Assembly (NCBI RefSeq): GCF_005938675.2
Contig: NZ_VCCH02000048.1
Location: 1-60,242 of the forward strand
Direction of reading: 5' to 3'
DNA from: Mycobacterium sp. KBS0706
GTDB lineage: Bacteria > Pseudomonadota > Alphaproteobacteria > DSM-16000 > Inquilinaceae
DNA length: 60,242 nucleotides
Made by a program: the position numbers and the translations under genes. Below are positions 42,370 to 51,665 of this stretch, in pieces; the stretch's first letter is position 1, and the number at the start of each line of letters is the position of its first letter. Under the pieces are notes generated by a model, which was not told the DNA's origin, searched no databases, and saw nothing but the letters and a program-made list of their open reading frames with translations.

Positions 42370-43352
42370 TCACCTTCTGGACCTGCGCCCTCGGCCTCAC
42401 GATCCTGCTTTACGTGACGCTGGACGGCTTCGACCTCGGGGTCGGCATGCTGTTCGCCTTCGCCCCGAACGAGACGGCGCGCCGCCACATGCTGGCATCG
42501 ATCTCGCCGGTGTGGGACGGCAACGAGACGTGGCTGATCATCGCGGCCGCCATCCTGTTCGGCGCCTTTCCCCTGGTCTACGCCACGCTGCTGTCGGCGC
42601 TCTATCTGCCGCTGATCGTGATGCTGGTGGCCCTGATCCTGCGCGGTGTCGCCTTCGAGTTCCGGTACAAGAGCCGAGGCCTGCGGCGCCTGTGGGATAT
42701 CGGCTTCGCCGGCGGATCCTTCGTCGCCAGCTTCGTCCAGGGGGCCGCCGTCGGGGCGCTGGTCGAGGGGCTCGCCATCCAGGATGGGCGCTATGTCGGC
42801 GGTCCGTTCGGCTGGCTGTCGCCCTTCTCCCTGCTGTGCGGGCTGGGGCTGTGCCTCGGCTACAGCCTGCTCGGCGCCGGCTGGCTGACCTACAAGACCG
42901 CGGCTGACGTCCAGGCGCTGGCCTTCCGCCTGCTGCCCGGCCTGACGATCGCCGTGCTGGCCTTCCTCGCCGCAGCCCTCGGCGTAGCGCTGGTGATCGA
43001 CCTCCGGGTCCTGCGTCGCTGGCTCGATGAGCCGGTGATGGCGGTCTTCCCGCTCGTCGGCGTCGTGGCCTGCGTCGTCCTCTATGACGCGATCCACCGG
43101 CGTCGCGAGCTGGTGCCGTTCCTCTGCGGCATCGCGATCTTCGCCGCGGCCTTCGGCACGCTCGCCCTGTCCTTCTATCCCTACATGGTACCGTTCTCGA
43201 TCCGCATCGCGGATGCGGTGTCGCCGCCGGCCAGCCTTGCCTTCATGTTCTGGGGCGCGGGCATCATCGTCCTGCCGATCACGCTGATCTACACGCTCGT
43301 CGTCTATTTCGTCTTCAAGGGCAAGGTCGATCCGGGCGCGGACTACCACTGA
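42366..43352 (+). CDS. cydB: cytochrome bd-type ubiquinol oxidase subunit II
   Basis: A 328-aa membrane protein with about eight helices. It starts in the ATGA overlap with cydA, showing translational coupling. It begins MITFWTCALGLTILLYVTLD with the family's conserved GFDLG just after. SPVWDGNETWLI is a hallmark of subunit II, and LRGVAFEFRYKS follows. Its length is slightly below that of E. coli CydB. It is the last gene of the co-directional respiratory cluster; no cydX-like small gene was recognised after it. Confidence 0.9.
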   Translation: MITFWTCALGLTILLYVTLDGFDLGVGMLFAFAPNETARRHMLASISPVWDGNETWLIIAAAILFGAFPLVYATLLSALYLPLIVMLVALILRGVAFEFRYKSRGLRRLWDIGFAGGSFVASFVQGAAVGALVEGLAIQDGRYVGGPFGWLSPFSLLCGLGLCLGYSLLGAGWLTYKTAADVQALAFRLLPGLTIAVLAFLAAALGVALVIDLRVLRRWLDEPVMAVFPLVGVVACVVLYDAIHRRRELVPFLCGIAIFAAAFGTLALSFYPYMVPFSIRIADAVSPPASLAFMFWGAGIIVLPITLIYTLVVYFVFKGKVDPGADYH

Positions 43353-43509
43353 CGGGCGGTTTCGGGCCGGTATCGGTCGCGGAGATCCACCGACGATCGG
43401 CGATTAGATCGTGAGCTAGACGCAGGCGACCTGGCTGATGCCGGTATCGGAGACGCCGGAAGGCCGAGGTCCTCTACCTGCTCTCGCCAGGCGCGATGAG
43501 AGAAGACAC

Positions 43510-43538
43510 TTGACTCAAATGTCATGACGTCATTACAT
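43510..43538 (+). promoter_or_regulatory. candidate promoter giving a leaderless mRNA for the GntR gene
   Basis: TTGACT (43510) and TTACAT (43533) are 17 bases apart. The predicted transcription start falls at about 43545-43546, the A of the ATG, and there is no ribosome site upstream. The -10 match is imperfect, so this needs 5'-end data. The palindrome at 43518 sits between the two boxes. Confidence 0.45.
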
Positions 43539-43539
43539 T
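43518..43539. promoter_or_regulatory. near-perfect 22-bp palindrome, probable GntR operator
   Basis: The outer arms AATGT and ACATT surround the perfect ten-base palindrome ATGACGTCAT. Only one base pair (C/T) breaks the symmetry. It begins 28 bases before the GntR start codon and overlaps the promoter, a classic position for autorepression. Confidence 0.7.
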
Positions 43540-43545
43540 CAACCC

Positions 43546-44298
43546 ATGTCCTGGATGCTTCACGACCTCGATGACGGTCCGGCCCCGCTTTGGGCCCAGA
43601 TCGCCGATCGCCTTCGCGCCGACATCAAGAAAGGCGCGTTCCGTCCCGGCGACCTGCTGCCGGCGGAGTCGGAGCTGAATCGCCGCTTCGGAGTCAGCCG
43701 GACGACATCGCGAGCGGCGCTGGACTGCCTGGAGAGCGAAGGCCTGATCGTGCGGAAATCCGGCCGGGGCTCGATGGTCCTGCCGCCGCGGATCGAGCGC
43801 CCGCTCAACCGGCTCTCCTCCTTCTCGGAGGACATGCAGGCCCGCGGCCTTCGCGCCGGTTACAGGACCCGATCGATCCGGCGCTGCCCGGTGGAGGCAG
43901 CGGTGGCGGCCGAGCTGCAGATCGAGCCCGGCTCCATCGTCATCGAGATCGACCGGCTGCTGCTGGCCGATGACAAGCCGATCGCGACGTCGATGACCTA
44001 TCTGGCACCCTTCGCCTTCGAGAACGGCCTCTTCCCGGACTGTGCGGAGCTGGACAGCGGGTCGCTTTACCAATGGCTGCAGGACAAGGCCGGAATCCGC
44101 CTTGCCACCGGCAGCGAACGGATCGAGGCCATGATCGCGGATGCGCCGACGGCACAGAGCCTGGGCCTGCGGTCGCCGGCCGCGGTGCTGGTGTCGCACC
44201 GGATCTCGCGCACGGCCGCAGGCCGGCCGGTCGAGTACGCCGTCCTGCACTACCGCGCCGACCGCTACAACTTCCGCGTCGAATCGGCGCGCCCGTGA
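43546..44298 (+). CDS. GntR family transcriptional regulator with UTRA domain
   Basis: A 250-aa HutC-subfamily regulator. The N-terminal GntR winged helix (LWAQIADRLRADIKKGAF ... RRFGVSRTTSRAALD) covers residues 14-75. The UTRA ligand-binding domain follows to the end (RADRYNFRVE at the C-terminus). It heads the transport operon and its promoter carries a palindrome; the ligand is probably the imported compound or its phosphate. A start at 43555 is also possible. Confidence 0.9.
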   Translation: MSWMLHDLDDGPAPLWAQIADRLRADIKKGAFRPGDLLPAESELNRRFGVSRTTSRAALDCLESEGLIVRKSGRGSMVLPPRIERPLNRLSSFSEDMQARGLRAGYRTRSIRRCPVEAAVAAELQIEPGSIVIEIDRLLLADDKPIATSMTYLAPFAFENGLFPDCAELDSGSLYQWLQDKAGIRLATGSERIEAMIADAPTAQSLGLRSPAAVLVSHRISRTAAGRPVEYAVLHYRADRYNFRVESARP

Positions 44299-44345
44299 GC
44301 ATGGCGGCGCCCTTGCCTTCCTTTCCCTTGTAGAGGACGCCGCCC

Positions 44346-45860
44346 ATGAGACAGATCCTCTCCGCCCTACTGGCCTGTGCCGCACTCCTCCTGCCGGCCC
44401 GGCAGGGATGGGCCGAGGATGCGGCGCCGCAGCCGGGCGGCACCCTGACCATCGGCGTCGTCTCCGACCCGGTGACGCTCGACCCCGCCTTCTTCGCCTC
44501 ATATTTCGAGCTGTCGGCCCAGTACCTGATCTATGAGCCGCTGCTGACGCTGACCCCGGACCTGAAGGTCGAGCCGGGCCTCGCCAGCTACACGCAGCCG
44601 GACGACCGCACCTATCGGTTCGAGATCCGCCCTGGCGTCACCTTCCAGGACGGCACGCCTTATGACGCGGCGGCGGCGAAGTTCAATCTGGACCGGATGT
44701 TGGACCCGAAGAACGGCTCCCCCCGCCGTTCCGAGCTCGGGCCGATCCAGTCGGTGGACGTGACCGGCCCCCTGGCCTTCACCGTCAAGCTCTCCCAGCC
44801 CTATTCGCTGTTCCCGGTGGTCATGACCAACCGGCCCGGACTTTTCGTGTCGCCTGCCGCGCTCGCCAAATACGGGCCGGACTTCGCCACGCACGGCGTC
44901 GGCGCCGGGCCGTTCCAGGTCGCAAGCTGGACCAAGAACGGGCAGTTGGTGCTGGACCGCTTCGACGGCTACTACAAGGGCAAGGCGCCGCTCGACAAGG
45001 TCGTCCTGCGCCCGCTGCCGGACGAGACGTTGCGCACCGCCAGCCTGCGTGGCGGCGAGGTGCAGCTGACCGACAGCCTGCCGCCGCAAACCTTGTCGAC
45101 CCTGAAAATCGACGGCTCGGTCACGGTCAGCAACCTGCCGGGCATCGGCTTCAACGCCCTGTCCCTGAATGTCACGCGACCGCCCTTCGACGACCCGAAG
45201 GTGCGCCGCGCCTTGATGCTCGCGGTCGATCGGGACGTCGTGAACCGGGTGGCCTATTTCAACACCGGCGTCCCCGCCTTCGGCCCCATTCCCCCCTCGA
45301 TCGGCTGGGCCTACGACGCGGATTTTCATCCCTACAAGCGCGATGTGGAGGAAGCGAAGCGACTTCTGGCTGAGGCCGGGCATCCGGACGGTGTCCCTTT
45401 TGCGATCACCGTCGTTGCATCGCCACTGCAGAGCCGGATCGCCCAGATCATCCAGGCCCAGGCCGGCGAAGCGGGCTTCAAGGTTACTGTTCGCCAGGTG
45501 GACGCCACCAGCCTGATCTCCGTCCTGCAGAAGCGCGACTTCGACATCTGCTGGTCGCCCTGGACCGGCCGGCCCGACCCCGACGGCAACATGTACAACT
45601 GGTTCACCAAGGGCGGCCCGAACAACTTCTCGGGCTATGCCGATGACGAGGTCGATGCGCTGCTGCGCCAGGCCCGCGTCACCCCGGACCAGGGCGCCCG
45701 CGCCACGATGTACCGGCAGGCGCAGCAGATGATCTCGGACGACGCCCCGGTCCTGTTCCTGCATTTCGACGCCTCGCTGCAGGGGGCCAGCACCAGGTTG
45801 CGCTGGACCCCTTACCCCGACGGCGCCTTCCGCCTGGGCGATGCATGGCTGCAGCCCTGA
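44346..45860 (+). CDS. ABC transporter solute-binding protein, family 5 (peptide/dipeptide type)
   Basis: A 504-aa periplasmic binding protein. The signal peptide ends near residue 26 (LLLPARQGWAEDA). The family-5 body has FEIRPGVTFQDGTPYDAA and, later, MSAVDRDVV-like and DICWSPWTGRPDPDG stretches. The family carries peptides, nickel, heme and some sugars or glycosides. It lies 47 bases after the GntR gene and is encoded with two permeases and two ATPases further down, so it is part of a complete system. Confidence 0.9.
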   Translation: MRQILSALLACAALLLPARQGWAEDAAPQPGGTLTIGVVSDPVTLDPAFFASYFELSAQYLIYEPLLTLTPDLKVEPGLASYTQPDDRTYRFEIRPGVTFQDGTPYDAAAAKFNLDRMLDPKNGSPRRSELGPIQSVDVTGPLAFTVKLSQPYSLFPVVMTNRPGLFVSPAALAKYGPDFATHGVGAGPFQVASWTKNGQLVLDRFDGYYKGKAPLDKVVLRPLPDETLRTASLRGGEVQLTDSLPPQTLSTLKIDGSVTVSNLPGIGFNALSLNVTRPPFDDPKVRRALMLAVDRDVVNRVAYFNTGVPAFGPIPPSIGWAYDADFHPYKRDVEEAKRLLAEAGHPDGVPFAITVVASPLQSRIAQIIQAQAGEAGFKVTVRQVDATSLISVLQKRDFDICWSPWTGRPDPDGNMYNWFTKGGPNNFSGYADDEVDALLRQARVTPDQGARATMYRQAQQMISDDAPVLFLHFDASLQGASTRLRWTPYPDGAFRLGDAWLQP

Positions 45861-45916
45861 TCTGATCGCCGCTGCCTGTCCGCGCCCAACCTGTTTCGAC
45901 GCCCTGGAGAATCGTT

Positions 45917-46780
45917 GTGAGCGAACCATTGGTCGCCCGAGCCAAGCCCGTGTTCCGGACCAAGCCGAATGCCGTCGAGGCGATCTTCGGCCGCAGGAAG
46001 GCCGTGATCGGGGTGATCCATTCGCTGCCGTTGCCCGGCTCTCCCGACTATGACGGCCGCGACATGGAGGATGTCGTCGCCTTCGCCGTGACGGAGGCCG
46101 AGCGGTACCGCGACGGCGGGGTCGACGGGCTGATCGTCGAGAATCATGGCGACATTCCCTTCGCCAAGCCCGACCGGCTCGGGCCGGAGACGGCGGCCTG
46201 CATGGCGGTGATGACCGATGCAGTCCGCCGCGCCTCCGCCCTGCCGGTCGGGGTCAATGTCCTGGCCAATGGCGCGGTTCAGGCCCTCGCCGTGGCCAAG
46301 GCGGCGGGGGCGGCGTTCATCCGGGTCAACCAATGGTCCAACGCCTATGTCGCGAATGAGGGGCTGATCGACGGCCCGGCCGGGGACGCCGCACGGTACC
46401 GCTCCTGGCTCCACGCCCGCACCGTCCGCATCTTCGCCGACGTCCATGTGAAGCACGGCGCCCACGCCATCACCGCCGACCGTACGATCGGGGAATTGGC
46501 GCGCGACAACGAGTTCTTCGATGCCGATGTGGCGATCGCCACCGGCCAGCGCACGGGCGACCCGACGACGATGGAGGAGCTGCGCACCGTCGCCGCCGGC
46601 ACGTCGCTGCCGGTCGTCGTCGGCTCCGGCGTCGCGCCGGACAATGTCGGGGACATGCTGACCGTCGCCGATGCCGTCATCGTCGCCAGCTGGCTGAAGC
46701 GGGACGGCGTCTGGTGGAACCCCGTGGACCCGGACCGGCTGCGCCTCTTCATGCAGCGGGTCGAACGCGCCAGGGGTTGA
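45917..46780 (+). CDS. BtpA/SgcQ family protein
   Basis: A 287-aa TIM-barrel protein of the BtpA family. It has the conserved AVIGVIHSLPLPGSPDYDGR N-terminal strand, VDGLIVENHGDIPF, GVNVLANGA and RVNQWSNAYV. The family is named after a cyanobacterial photosystem I factor, but most bacterial members sit in sugar-uptake operons (SgcQ type) and have no proven reaction. The GTG start at 45917 follows GGAGA. It sits between the binding protein and a PfkB kinase. A role downstream of the kinase is plausible. Confidence 0.85.
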   Translation: MSEPLVARAKPVFRTKPNAVEAIFGRRKAVIGVIHSLPLPGSPDYDGRDMEDVVAFAVTEAERYRDGGVDGLIVENHGDIPFAKPDRLGPETAACMAVMTDAVRRASALPVGVNVLANGAVQALAVAKAAGAAFIRVNQWSNAYVANEGLIDGPAGDAARYRSWLHARTVRIFADVHVKHGAHAITADRTIGELARDNEFFDADVAIATGQRTGDPTTMEELRTVAAGTSLPVVVGSGVAPDNVGDMLTVADAVIVASWLKRDGVWWNPVDPDRLRLFMQRVERARG

Positions 46781-46787
46781 GGCGAGG

Positions 46788-47696
46788 ATGGGCCGCGTGT
46801 TCATCCTGGGCAATGCCGGTCTCGATCTCGGCCTCGGCCTGCCACGCCTGCCCCTGCGCGGGGAGACGCTGCTGGGCCACGGCACGACACGGGCGCCCGG
46901 CGGCAAGGGGTTGAACCAGGCGGTCGCGGCCGTCCGCAGCGGCGCGCAGGTGATGTTCCATGCCCCGGTCGGGCAGGATCCGGACGGGGATTGGATCGGG
47001 ACCGTCCTGTCGGGAGAGGGCTTCACCGCCCTCGACCTGCCGCGCCTGCCGCACCCGACCGATTTCTCGGTCCTGATGACGCTGCCGGACGGCGAGAGCT
47101 GCATCGCCAGCGCCGGCCCCTGCGCCACGGCGCTGATGCCGGAGGCTGCCGCCGAATTCGCCGCCGCGGTGGCCCCAGGCGACGTGCTGCTGCTCCAGGG
47201 CAATCTGAGCCGGGCGGCGACCGAGGCCGCCCTGTCCGCCGGCGCCGCCCGCGGGGCCGGCACCATGCTGAATCCGGCGCCGCTCTGGTGGGAGGCCGGG
47301 CCGTTGCTGCCGCTGTGCCGCATCCTTGTCGTGAACCGGGTGGAGGCGGAGGCGATCACCGGCCTGGCCGATCCCCGGGCCGCGGCCGCGTGGATGCGGG
47401 AAAAAGGTGCCGACCTCGTGCTCGTCACGCTGGGCGCGGAAGGCTGCCTCGCCGCGGCGGAAGAGGGCATCCGGCTCCACCCCGCCGTGCCGGTCACGGC
47501 CGTCGACACCACCGGCTGCGGCGACACCTTCTGCGGCGTTTTGGCGGCATTGCTGGCAAGCGGGCGCGGCCTCGACACCGCGGTCGGTGCGGCCCAGCGG
47601 GCGGCGGCCCTGACCGCCACGCGCGCCGGAGCCTATGCCGCCTTGCCGTCGCGGGACGAGCTGGGTTTCCTCCAGGCCGGCCGCGGGGAGGCGTGA
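46788..47696 (+). CDS. PfkB family sugar kinase (ribokinase-like)
   Basis: A 302-aa kinase. GGKGLNQAVAA is the first PfkB signature region (near residue 40). The second has the anion-hole and base motif TTGCGDTFCG, with the catalytic aspartate near residue 248. NPAPLWWEAG matches the ribokinase branch. It would phosphorylate a sugar or nucleoside; the substrate is unknown. It starts seven bases after the BtpA-family gene, and the next gene follows after one base. Tight spacing shows one transcript. Confidence 0.85.
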   Translation: MGRVFILGNAGLDLGLGLPRLPLRGETLLGHGTTRAPGGKGLNQAVAAVRSGAQVMFHAPVGQDPDGDWIGTVLSGEGFTALDLPRLPHPTDFSVLMTLPDGESCIASAGPCATALMPEAAAEFAAAVAPGDVLLLQGNLSRAATEAALSAGAARGAGTMLNPAPLWWEAGPLLPLCRILVVNRVEAEAITGLADPRAAAAWMREKGADLVLVTLGAEGCLAAAEEGIRLHPAVPVTAVDTTGCGDTFCGVLAALLASGRGLDTAVGAAQRAAALTATRAGAYAALPSRDELGFLQAGRGEA

Positions 47697-47697
47697 G

Positions 47698-48686
47698 ATG
47701 GCATCCCCCGATCCCGCACCGCTACTCGACATCGACCGCTTCTCGGTCTCGCTCGGGCCCTTCGGCCGGCGGATCACCGTGGTCGACGAGGTGTCGCTGC
47801 GCGTCGGGCGCGGGCGGATCGTCTGCGTCGTCGGCGAATCCGGTTCGGGCAAGAGCGTTTTGGCCACCTCGCTGATGCGCCTGCTGCCGCGGAAGCTGTG
47901 CGGCATCACCGCGGCACGGGCCGCGTTCGAGGACATCGACCTGCTGCGGATGAGCGAGCGGCAGATGCAGGATCTGCGCGGGTCGCGCATGGCGATGATC
48001 TTCCAGGAGCCGATGACGAGCCTGAACCCGGTCTTCACCATCGGCGACCAGATCGCGGAGGCGGTGCGGACCCATGGCCGCCTGTCGCGCGAGGCGGCAC
48101 GGGACAAGGCGCTGCAGGCGCTGCGCCAGGTCCATATCCCCGCCGCCGAGCGCCGGATCGACGCCTATCCGCATGAACTGTCTGGCGGCATGCGGCAGCG
48201 CGCGATGATCGCGATGGCCCTGGCCTGCGAACCGTCGCTGCTGATCGCGGATGAGCCGACCACGGCGCTGGACGTCACCATCCAGGCGCAGATCCTGGCC
48301 CTGCTGACGGAGCTGCGCGACCGGATGGGCACGGGCGTCCTGCTGATCACCCACAATCTCGGCGTGGTGGCGGAGGTCGCGGACGATGTCGTCGTGATGT
48401 ATGCCGGACGGGTGGTCGAGCGCGCCCCGGCCGCCTCCCTGTTCCGCGACGCGCAGCACCCCTACACGCTGTCGCTTCTGGCCGCGATGCCGCAGCTGGA
48501 CGGCGAGACCGACCGGCTGGAGCCGATCCCCGGCCGCATGCCGTCACCCGATGCCATGCTGCCCGGCTGCCGCTTCGCGCCGCGCTGCCCCTTCGCGGCG
48601 CCGGAGTGCAACGTGGCCCAGCCCCTGCGGGCCATGGCTCCCGGCCATGACGTGGCCTGCTGGCGTGCGCCGGTGGAGGCGCTGTC

Positions 48687-48690
<4 letters not shown>
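47698..48690 (+). CDS. ABC transporter ATP-binding protein, DppD/OppD type
   Basis: A 330-aa ATPase. Walker A is GESGSGKSVLA, the signature LSGGMRQRAMIAMAL and Walker B LLIADEPTTALD. The C-terminal oligopeptide-type extension has CRFAPRCPFAAPEC, a cysteine cluster typical of DppD/OppD. It starts one base after the PfkB stop and overlaps the next gene by an ATGA. It forms the ATPase heterodimer with the next gene product. Confidence 0.95.
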
Positions 48691-49765
<1,075 letters not shown>

Positions 49766-49769
<4 letters not shown>

Positions 49770-50710
49770 GGATGGTGCTGTCCCGCCTGGCGGCGCTGCT
49801 GCCGGTCCTGCTCGGCCTGTGCTTCCTGTCCTTCGCCCTGTTGTCGCTGGTGCCGGGCGACCCCGTCACCGCCCTGCTGGGGCTGGAGGCGGACCCCGCG
49901 GCCGCTGCGGCGCTCCGGGCCAAATACGCGTTGGACCAGCCCTTCCTGCTGCGCTTCGTCGTCTGGCTGGGCCATGTCCTGATCGGCGACTTCGGCCGGT
50001 CGATCCAGACCGGGCGGCCCGTCCTGGAGATGGTGCTGACGGCCCTGGTGCCGACGCTGCAGCTGGGCTTCTGCGCCCTGCTGGTGTCGCTGGCAATCGC
50101 CATTCCGGCCGGCGTCATCTCCGCCTCCCGCCGCAACAGCCTGGCGGATTTCGGCGCGTCGCTGCTGGCGCTGTTCGGCCTGTCCCTGCCCAGCTTCTGG
50201 CTGGCCATCCTGCTGGTCCTGTTCCTGTCGATCCGCCTGTCGCTGTTCCCGGCCTCCGGCTATGTCCCCTTCGTCACCGCCCCCCTGGAGGCGTTGCACC
50301 ACATCGCGCTGCCGGCGCTGACGCTCGGCGTCGGCATGGCGGCCGCAACCATGCGCATGTCCCGCGCGGCGATGCTGGAGGCGCTGAGCGCCGACTATAT
50401 CCGCACCGCCCGCGCCAAGGGGCTGCCGCGGCGCCGGGTGGTGTGGAAGCACGCGCTGCGCAACGCCCTGATCCCGGTGGTCACCCTGGTGGGGCTGCAA
50501 CTCGGCCAGCTGATGGGGGGCGTCGTCGTGACCGAGACGGTCTTCGCCTGGCCGGGCATCGGCAAGCTGACGGTCGATGCGATCTTCGCCCGGGACTATC
50601 CGGTGGTGCAGGGCGCGATCCTGGCGGCAGCGGTGCTGTTCGTGCTGATCAACCTCGCGACCGACATGATCTACGCCGTTCTCGATCCACGCATGCGGGG
50701 CACGCCATGA
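49766..50710 (+). CDS. ABC transporter permease, DppB type
   Basis: A 314-aa permease with six hydrophobic segments. It has the N-terminal LLPVLLGLCFLSFALLSLVPGDP, the family's DQPFLLRFVVWL-type loop and the EAA-type loop SADYIRTARAKGLPRRRVVW. It starts by ATGA overlap with the ATPase gene, has no separate ribosome site, and overlaps the next permease in the same way. Confidence 0.9.
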
Positions 50711-51555
50711 GCAGCAGCGCGCACACCGCCGGCCCCGGCCTGCTGCTTCGCCTGGCGCGTGACGGCCGCAGCGCCATCGGACTTGCCCTGGTCGTGCTGC
50801 TGGTGCTGGCCGCGGTCATCGGGCCATGGCTGTCGCCCTATGCGCCCGACCAGGCCGATTTCCTGGCGACGCTGGCGCCTCCCTCCTGGTCGCATCTGCT
50901 GGGCACGGACGATCTCGGACGTGACGTACTGACCCGCATCCTGGTCGGGGCCCGCGTCTCTCTTCTCGTCGGTCTGGCCAGCGTCGGTGGGGCGCTGCTG
51001 GCTGGAGTGCCGGTCGGGCTGGCTGCGGGATATTTCGGCGGCAAGGTCGACATGGTGCTGATGCGGTGCATGGACGTCCTCCTGGCCTTTCCGGGCATCC
51101 TTCTGGCGCTTGGCATCACCGCCGCGCTGGGTGCGTCGCTGCTGAACACCATCCTGGCCATCGCCGTCATCAACTTCCCGACCCTGGCGCGGGTTGCGCG
51201 CGGCCAGGCCTTGCTGGTGCGGCGGCTGGACTATGTAAAGGCCAACCGGGCGCTGGGCTTCGGCAACGGCACGATCCTCCTGCGCTGCATGCTGCCGAAC
51301 ATCGTCTCGCCGGTGCTGGTCCAGGCCTCGCTGCTGCTGGCGTCTTCCATCATCACCGAATCCTACCTGTCCTTCCTGGGGCTGGGCGTGCAGCCGCCGG
51401 CCCCGACCTGGGGCAACATGCTGCGCGACGCGATCAGCTTCCTCGACCTGGCGAGCTGGCTGGCCTGGTTTCCGGGCGCCGCGATTTTCCTGACGGTCCT
51501 CGGTTTCAACCTGTTGGGTGACGGGCTGCGCGACCGGCTGGACCCGCGCGGCTGA
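50707..51555 (+). CDS. ABC transporter permease, DppC type
   Basis: A 282-aa permease, the heterodimer partner of the previous gene. It has LLGTDDLGRDVLTRILVGAR, typical of the DppC N-terminal region, and the EAA-type loop DYVKANRALGFGNGTILLR. It is the last gene of the operon. No terminator hairpin with a T-run is evident after it. The operon thus runs from the GntR gene to this one, eight genes in about 8 kb. Confidence 0.9.
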   Translation: MSSSAHTAGPGLLLRLARDGRSAIGLALVVLLVLAAVIGPWLSPYAPDQADFLATLAPPSWSHLLGTDDLGRDVLTRILVGARVSLLVGLASVGGALLAGVPVGLAAGYFGGKVDMVLMRCMDVLLAFPGILLALGITAALGASLLNTILAIAVINFPTLARVARGQALLVRRLDYVKANRALGFGNGTILLRCMLPNIVSPVLVQASLLLASSIITESYLSFLGLGVQPPAPTWGNMLRDAISFLDLASWLAWFPGAAIFLTVLGFNLLGDGLRDRLDPRG

Positions 51556-51665
51556 TGCTGCCAGCCCGCGGCCGGGATGATCCCGGTCAGGATTGATGAA
51601 GCCGCTGCCGGGGGGCCGGCGTCAGGCGAAGGAAAGAGGAAGCCGGGGGAAACAAGGCTTAATAG

